Source of the DNA: JAPOXR01 sp965219635
GTDB lineage: Bacteria; Pseudomonadota; Alphaproteobacteria; Rhodobacterales; Rhodobacteraceae
Direction: 5' to 3'
NCBI GenBank assembly: GCA_965219635.1
Contig: OZ244783.1
Location: forward strand, 3,410,001 to 3,474,000
DNA length: 64,000 bases
Part shown: positions 60,453 through 64,000 of the stretch, piece by piece
Layout of the letters: each line of letters begins with the position of its first letter
How positions within the stretch are numbered: position 1 is the first letter of the stretch
Made by a program: the position numbers and the translations under genes
Notes under the pieces: model-generated
Databases searched by the model: none
Told to the model about the DNA's origin: nothing
What the model saw: the letters and a program-made list of their open reading frames with translations, nothing else

Positions 60453-63230
60453 TCAGAACTGCAGATGCACACCCGCCCCGAAGTGAGTGTCGGGATTCAT
60501 GGCATCAACATGCTCGCCCCTCAGGGTGGCAGTCAGACCACGCGGCAGAGTGAACTCCAGCCCGGCTCCATAATGCGGAACTTCCTCTTGGCCTGTTGAC
60601 AGGCGTGCATCGGCAGAAAGCGTCAGCAATCCCTCCATTACGCCAAATCCATAGCCAGCCTTGGCTGCCAGTGAACCTGGTGCTTGTATCGTGCCACCAT
60701 CTCCGAACTGGAATATCGTATTGTCCGATAGGGCTTCCGCTTGTTGTGCTCCCCATTCCTGTCGAAGTGAGCCGGACCAACCGTGACCCTTGGAATCCGG
60801 AGCAAACTGAACACCAATGCTGGCTCCCCACTCGCGTTGACCAGTGGCCGAGTGCCTGGCTAGCCAGTGCCCGCTCGCATCCAGACTCATACGGGAGGCC
60901 GGCGAATACAGTCCAAGACCGCCGCCAACCTCAACGCCCCGGCCTGTTATCCCGTCACCACCATCCTGGCGAAGTGACAGAGAGCCGCGCGGCAACAGCA
61001 CCCATCCAGAGTCCGAAAGTGCAAGACCGGTATGGGCAACTTCCACTCCGCTGCGAACCCGCCAACTCTTGATCGAAAGTCCTCCGATGGCCGTCGATGC
61101 ATCGCCACGGGTCCTGAGCTGTACAACCTCTGCTTCAACTGGAACCGAGATTGTCACTTGCCCCTGGTTCGCCAAGGCCCACCGGGCCCCAACAGATGCG
61201 GCCTTCAGTGACATGCCGGCTTTCGAATCCTCGCCCTCCTCGGGACGATGCTCTGCTTCACCACTGCCGATGCCCAGAACAACCCTGACTGTCCCGGTTC
61301 CACTTGGCAAGGTCATCTGCATGTACGGCCAGACGGCTGTCAGCGAGGTTTCAACACGGCTGTTCACGTCAAGCGTGAGCAGGTCGACTTCGCCTCGGTT
61401 TCTTGACACCGCCACACCTGCAAGCAGCCGCTCATTTGCCCAGTTGTCGATGCCCACCCATGCGGACTTGACTGAACCGTCCCAACTGTCACTTCCGGAA
61501 ACTCCCTGGAAGTTCCGAAAATCGCCCCGGCCCCAAACCGTAATGCCCGTATTGCCATCGACTGCATCTTCGCCGCTCAACGACAGGGTGAAGGCGCTGC
61601 CTCCCAGCAGCTGTTCATCTTCAATCGAACTGGAATGGCCTTCAAGGGCACGGTTGCCCAGCCACCAGCCTCTCTCCTCGTGGTCTGCAACCGGGTCCTT
61701 CATGGATGCTTCGCCGCCAACCAGTTGCCCGCCCAGCATCAGTGTGCTTGTGCCCTGTGTCGACTGTAGCCGGTCGTCAATGATCTCGGTTGCCCCAGCA
61801 AGCGTAGTGCGCCCTATCTCGGACAATACCACTCTTGCCGCCTGGTGCTCCATCTCTGGCGACGGTCCTTTCGGCGTTCCCACCGTCGCGATATTGGATA
61901 CCACACCATTGCCGGCATCATTAACCGCACGTACCCGGAAGCCATAGGCGAGCCCGCCGGTCAAATTATCCACCGTGTACTGCCGTGTTGTTGCGTCGCT
62001 GTCCGGAATGTCCTTCCACTCTCCACCAAAGGCTGTGTCACCTTCGCGCTGCTGGTATTGCCATTTGGTGATGCTGGTGTCGCCGGCATGCGTCCATGTC
62101 AGGACAGCGGTCCGTTTGACTGCCGACGCAGTCAGTACTGCAGCGTCCGGTGCCCCCGGAACCAACGGAATTACTGTGGCCTCGTCCGATGCCGGACCGT
62201 TGCCGAGGAAATTCACTGCCCGGATCCTGAAGGTGTATATTTCGCCGTTGGACAGGCCTTCAATGGTATGGCTGGTAGTGGTTGCGTCGCTTGGGTCCAT
62301 GTCTGTCCATTCCCCGTAGTCGCTGCCCATCGCCTTGTACTGGTACTGATACCTCCAAATCTTGCTGTTCTTCGGGTCTGACCAGTTCAGTGTCACGGTG
62401 TTGTCACCCCGGATTGCAGTGAGATCTACGGGTTTGGCTGGTTTCTCAGTCTCCGTAGTGAATACGACATGTTGGTCGTGCAGTACAACTTCGATGTGAA
62501 AATCGTTGTCGCCCAATTTGTCGGCTAGTGTTCCGTTGAAGGAAGCCCCTCTGCCAGAGAAATCCAGTGTATCGCCTGCCATGTCTTTGTCTTCGGCGAG
62601 TATATAGGCACCCCTAACTGTCTTGCTCACGTAAAACCTGAAGTCCGAAACATAGGAAGAACCTGTGGTGATGTATGTCAATCCATTCTTGCCCGAAAAC
62701 GTAGAAGCGCCAACAATCTCGACACTTGTTTTGTTCGAGAGAGTCGTTCCGGTAATCGTGTCGGGCCACTGAGGAATCAGGTAGGAGCCAAGTATGTCGG
62801 GCATCCCGATCTCACTGGTGCCGTGGAGGCCGATGTTCCTAACGAAATAGAAGTCCGTCAGATCCAGACTTCCCGAAGGGGTGATGGTGGAGTTAGATCC
62901 ATCATCAGCAAAGGTGAAGATCAACGTGCCAGCATTGGCGGTCTGAACCGCACCAAGCAGCAAACTCAATCCGAGCAACAGTACCGAACCAAATCTTGCG
63001 GTGCTTTGGCTGTCCGGTGAGTTGTCGTTCCTATCCGTTAGACTCTCAGCAGTTTTGCATTCAAGAGTGTAGGAAGGAGACGGGGTAAAGTTCGAGTATT
63101 CGCTGTTTATGGAACAGATCGCTTGCCGGACCCTGGTAGACATCGAGCGGGCATGGGACGCTACAGTGGAAGTGCCGACTGCAATTGAATGGGCTGTGCA
63201 ATCTTGGCGGTGAAAAATTGTGACAGTCAT
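60453..63230 (-). CDS. Fibronectin type III autotransporter-like outer-membrane protein
   Basis: 925 residues. The signal hydrophobic core is at about 81-95, with a likely cut after TANA (residue 100), leaving an unusually long 75-residue leader; AAAGGAA upstream of the ATG at 63230 supports that start, and ATG 63143 would shorten it. Residues ~100-250 are beta-rich, then two FN3 domains (~260-350 KPAKPVDLTAIRGDNTVTLNW style; ~360-445 PGAPDAAVLTASAVKRTAVL). A C-terminal ~300-residue autotransporter-type barrel ends in Phe (GAGVHLQF). FN3 domains on the surface suggest adhesion to host or matrix. Confidence 0.85.
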   Translation of the reverse strand: MTVTIFHRQDCTAHSIAVGTSTVASHARSMSTRVRQAICSINSEYSNFTPSPSYTLECKTAESLTDRNDNSPDSQSTARFGSVLLLGLSLLLGAVQTANAGTLIFTFADDGSNSTITPSGSLDLTDFYFVRNIGLHGTSEIGMPDILGSYLIPQWPDTITGTTLSNKTSVEIVGASTFSGKNGLTYITTGSSYVSDFRFYVSKTVRGAYILAEDKDMAGDTLDFSGRGASFNGTLADKLGDNDFHIEVVLHDQHVVFTTETEKPAKPVDLTAIRGDNTVTLNWSDPKNSKIWRYQYQYKAMGSDYGEWTDMDPSDATTTSHTIEGLSNGEIYTFRIRAVNFLGNGPASDEATVIPLVPGAPDAAVLTASAVKRTAVLTWTHAGDTSITKWQYQQREGDTAFGGEWKDIPDSDATTRQYTVDNLTGGLAYGFRVRAVNDAGNGVVSNIATVGTPKGPSPEMEHQAARVVLSEIGRTTLAGATEIIDDRLQSTQGTSTLMLGGQLVGGEASMKDPVADHEERGWWLGNRALEGHSSSIEDEQLLGGSAFTLSLSGEDAVDGNTGITVWGRGDFRNFQGVSGSDSWDGSVKSAWVGIDNWANERLLAGVAVSRNRGEVDLLTLDVNSRVETSLTAVWPYMQMTLPSGTGTVRVVLGIGSGEAEHRPEEGEDSKAGMSLKAASVGARWALANQGQVTISVPVEAEVVQLRTRGDASTAIGGLSIKSWRVRSGVEVAHTGLALSDSGWVLLPRGSLSLRQDGGDGITGRGVEVGGGLGLYSPASRMSLDASGHWLARHSATGQREWGASIGVQFAPDSKGHGWSGSLRQEWGAQQAEALSDNTIFQFGDGGTIQAPGSLAAKAGYGFGVMEGLLTLSADARLSTGQEEVPHYGAGLEFTLPRGLTATLRGEHVDAMNPDTHFGAGVHLQF

Positions 63231-64000
63231 GATACTCGGTGTTCCTTTTGCAAATGCTGAACTGAAACTGATGAGTTCAACAGTGTGATTTGATTTGCCG
63301 ATTTGGGTGATTTCGGACTCAGGCGGTCGAAGATTTCGGTATTCCCGAGTTGGACGCGGCTTCTGGTCTGCAAATGAGCGCGTCGAACGCTACGAAGCCT
63401 TGATTGCCGGCAGGCATGAGTGTCGATGCAACGTGACATGGGCGACATACGGCATAGCCGATTGGGCAAATCAACATCATGTCGTGGAAAATTCAATATG
63501 TGGGTTCATGTAAGCAGGCCTTTGCGGTACATTTGCAACAGTTTCGCATTGAGGGTTTGGTCAAGCGGCAGTCACCATCAGTGCAGGGTATTGGCAGCGT
63601 CCTTGACCTGCCGATGATTGTCTTCGGGACTCGCACATCCGGAGTGGTGAGGCTGAAGTTCATTCAGGGCAGATTGGATTTGCGCAGGCTTGGCCCGCTG
63701 CTGGTGAACAATCTTCCCTAGGGGACGATCAAGCAAATGAGCGGTAACCAACAGAAGCCAAAAGGCTCATGATTATGTGGAGGGCGGTGGAACAGGATAC
63801 TGCGCCGCCGAGACTCATGTCCGAACCGCCAACCGTATTCCGGCGGGGACCCTGAAGGCGTTCAGCCGTAACCGAATGTCACCGCAGGATGCTCTCAGGA
63901 ACCATGGTGGTGGTGTGTATATGGCGATAATCAAGGCTATGCCGATATCGGCATAATCAGTGGGACTCGTCGGCCCAACAGGCGCAAGAACCATACGAGG
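63231..64000. other. Terminal region without confident genes
   Basis: No gene could be identified in the last 770 bases. A plus-strand frame of 80 codons (63479-63721, beginning MSWKIQYVGSCKQAFAVHLQ) looks somewhat protein-like but matches nothing I know and lacks a clear ribosome site. The stretch from about 63740 to the end has several GC-rich inverted segments and stop codons in all frames. Confidence 0.35.

Noticed and set aside
63740..64000. Fragment of a group II intron or insertion sequence at the window end
   Set aside because: The GC-rich inverted segments suggested one, but no reverse transcriptase or transposase coding, domain V or terminal repeat could be recognised.

Overview
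This window reads as the chromosome of an alphaproteobacterium of moderately high GC content. The evidence is the set of lineage-typical gene blocks: tsaE-amgK-murU-addB-addA, ubiE-ubiB, tsaD next to hemD, mutM / enoyl-CoA hydratase / rpsT near dnaA-dnaN-recF, and a mitofilin-family gene followed by hemY. No species can be named from sequence reading alone. No insertion sequence, prophage or rRNA operon was recognised.

Layout. 1-6.5 kb: AddAB recombination helicase-nuclease genes, the MurU/AmgK cell-wall recycling pair and TsaE, all on the minus strand. 6.8-20 kb: a defence island on the minus strand. It holds a HipA-type kinase with an unusual small partner, then a CRISPR array of 23 intact repeats plus one clear and one probable decayed repeat, then a complete type I-G (formerly I-U) cas operon. 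In transcription order the operon is a 70-codon ORF, csb1 (cas7), csb2 (cas5-cas6), cas3 (helicase then HD), csb3 (cas8-like), cas4-cas1 fusion and cas2. Nearly all junctions are 4-base overlaps. 20-31 kb: housekeeping genes (methyltransferase, SCO1, HD hydrolase, aldehyde dehydrogenase, ahcY, EVE protein, tsaD, hemD, ubiB, ubiE, 3'-5' exonuclease). 31-34 kb: small regulator and toxin-antitoxin-like genes. 34.4-44.2 kb: one long plus-strand operon with every part needed to import and oxidatively degrade a sugar acid or related carbohydrate. 44.3-57 kb: mutM, enoyl-CoA hydratase, rpsT, a BMP-type nucleoside ABC transporter, a rhodanese protein, dnaA, dnaN, recF and tRNA-Thr. 57-64 kb: hemY and mitofilin-family genes and an FN3-containing autotransporter-like outer-membrane protein.

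Main discovery. Upstream of the cas operon, on the opposite strand, lies what looks like a miniature, degenerate CRISPR unit (19795-19899). It has a 14-base exact copy of the repeat 3' end including the crRNA handle, then a 37-base pseudo-spacer (the array's modal spacer length), then a second repeat-like hairpin. The first 17 bases of the pseudo-spacer match the cas promoter at 15 positions. The two mismatches are at positions 6 and 12, exactly those that Cascade flips out of the duplex, and the match ends at 18. The target is preceded by TTA, which fits the TTN PAM reported for type I-G, and the full protospacer would cover the cas -35 box. This is the architecture of a CRISPR-resembling cas-regulating RNA (creR) that would let the type I-G effector repress its own operon. 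Other second-look items are a 70-codon ORF leading the cas operon, an ORF coupled to cas2 that runs through the leader into the array, repeat-sequence stratigraphy within the array, a CTG start codon for mutM, and an IclR-lactonase fusion.
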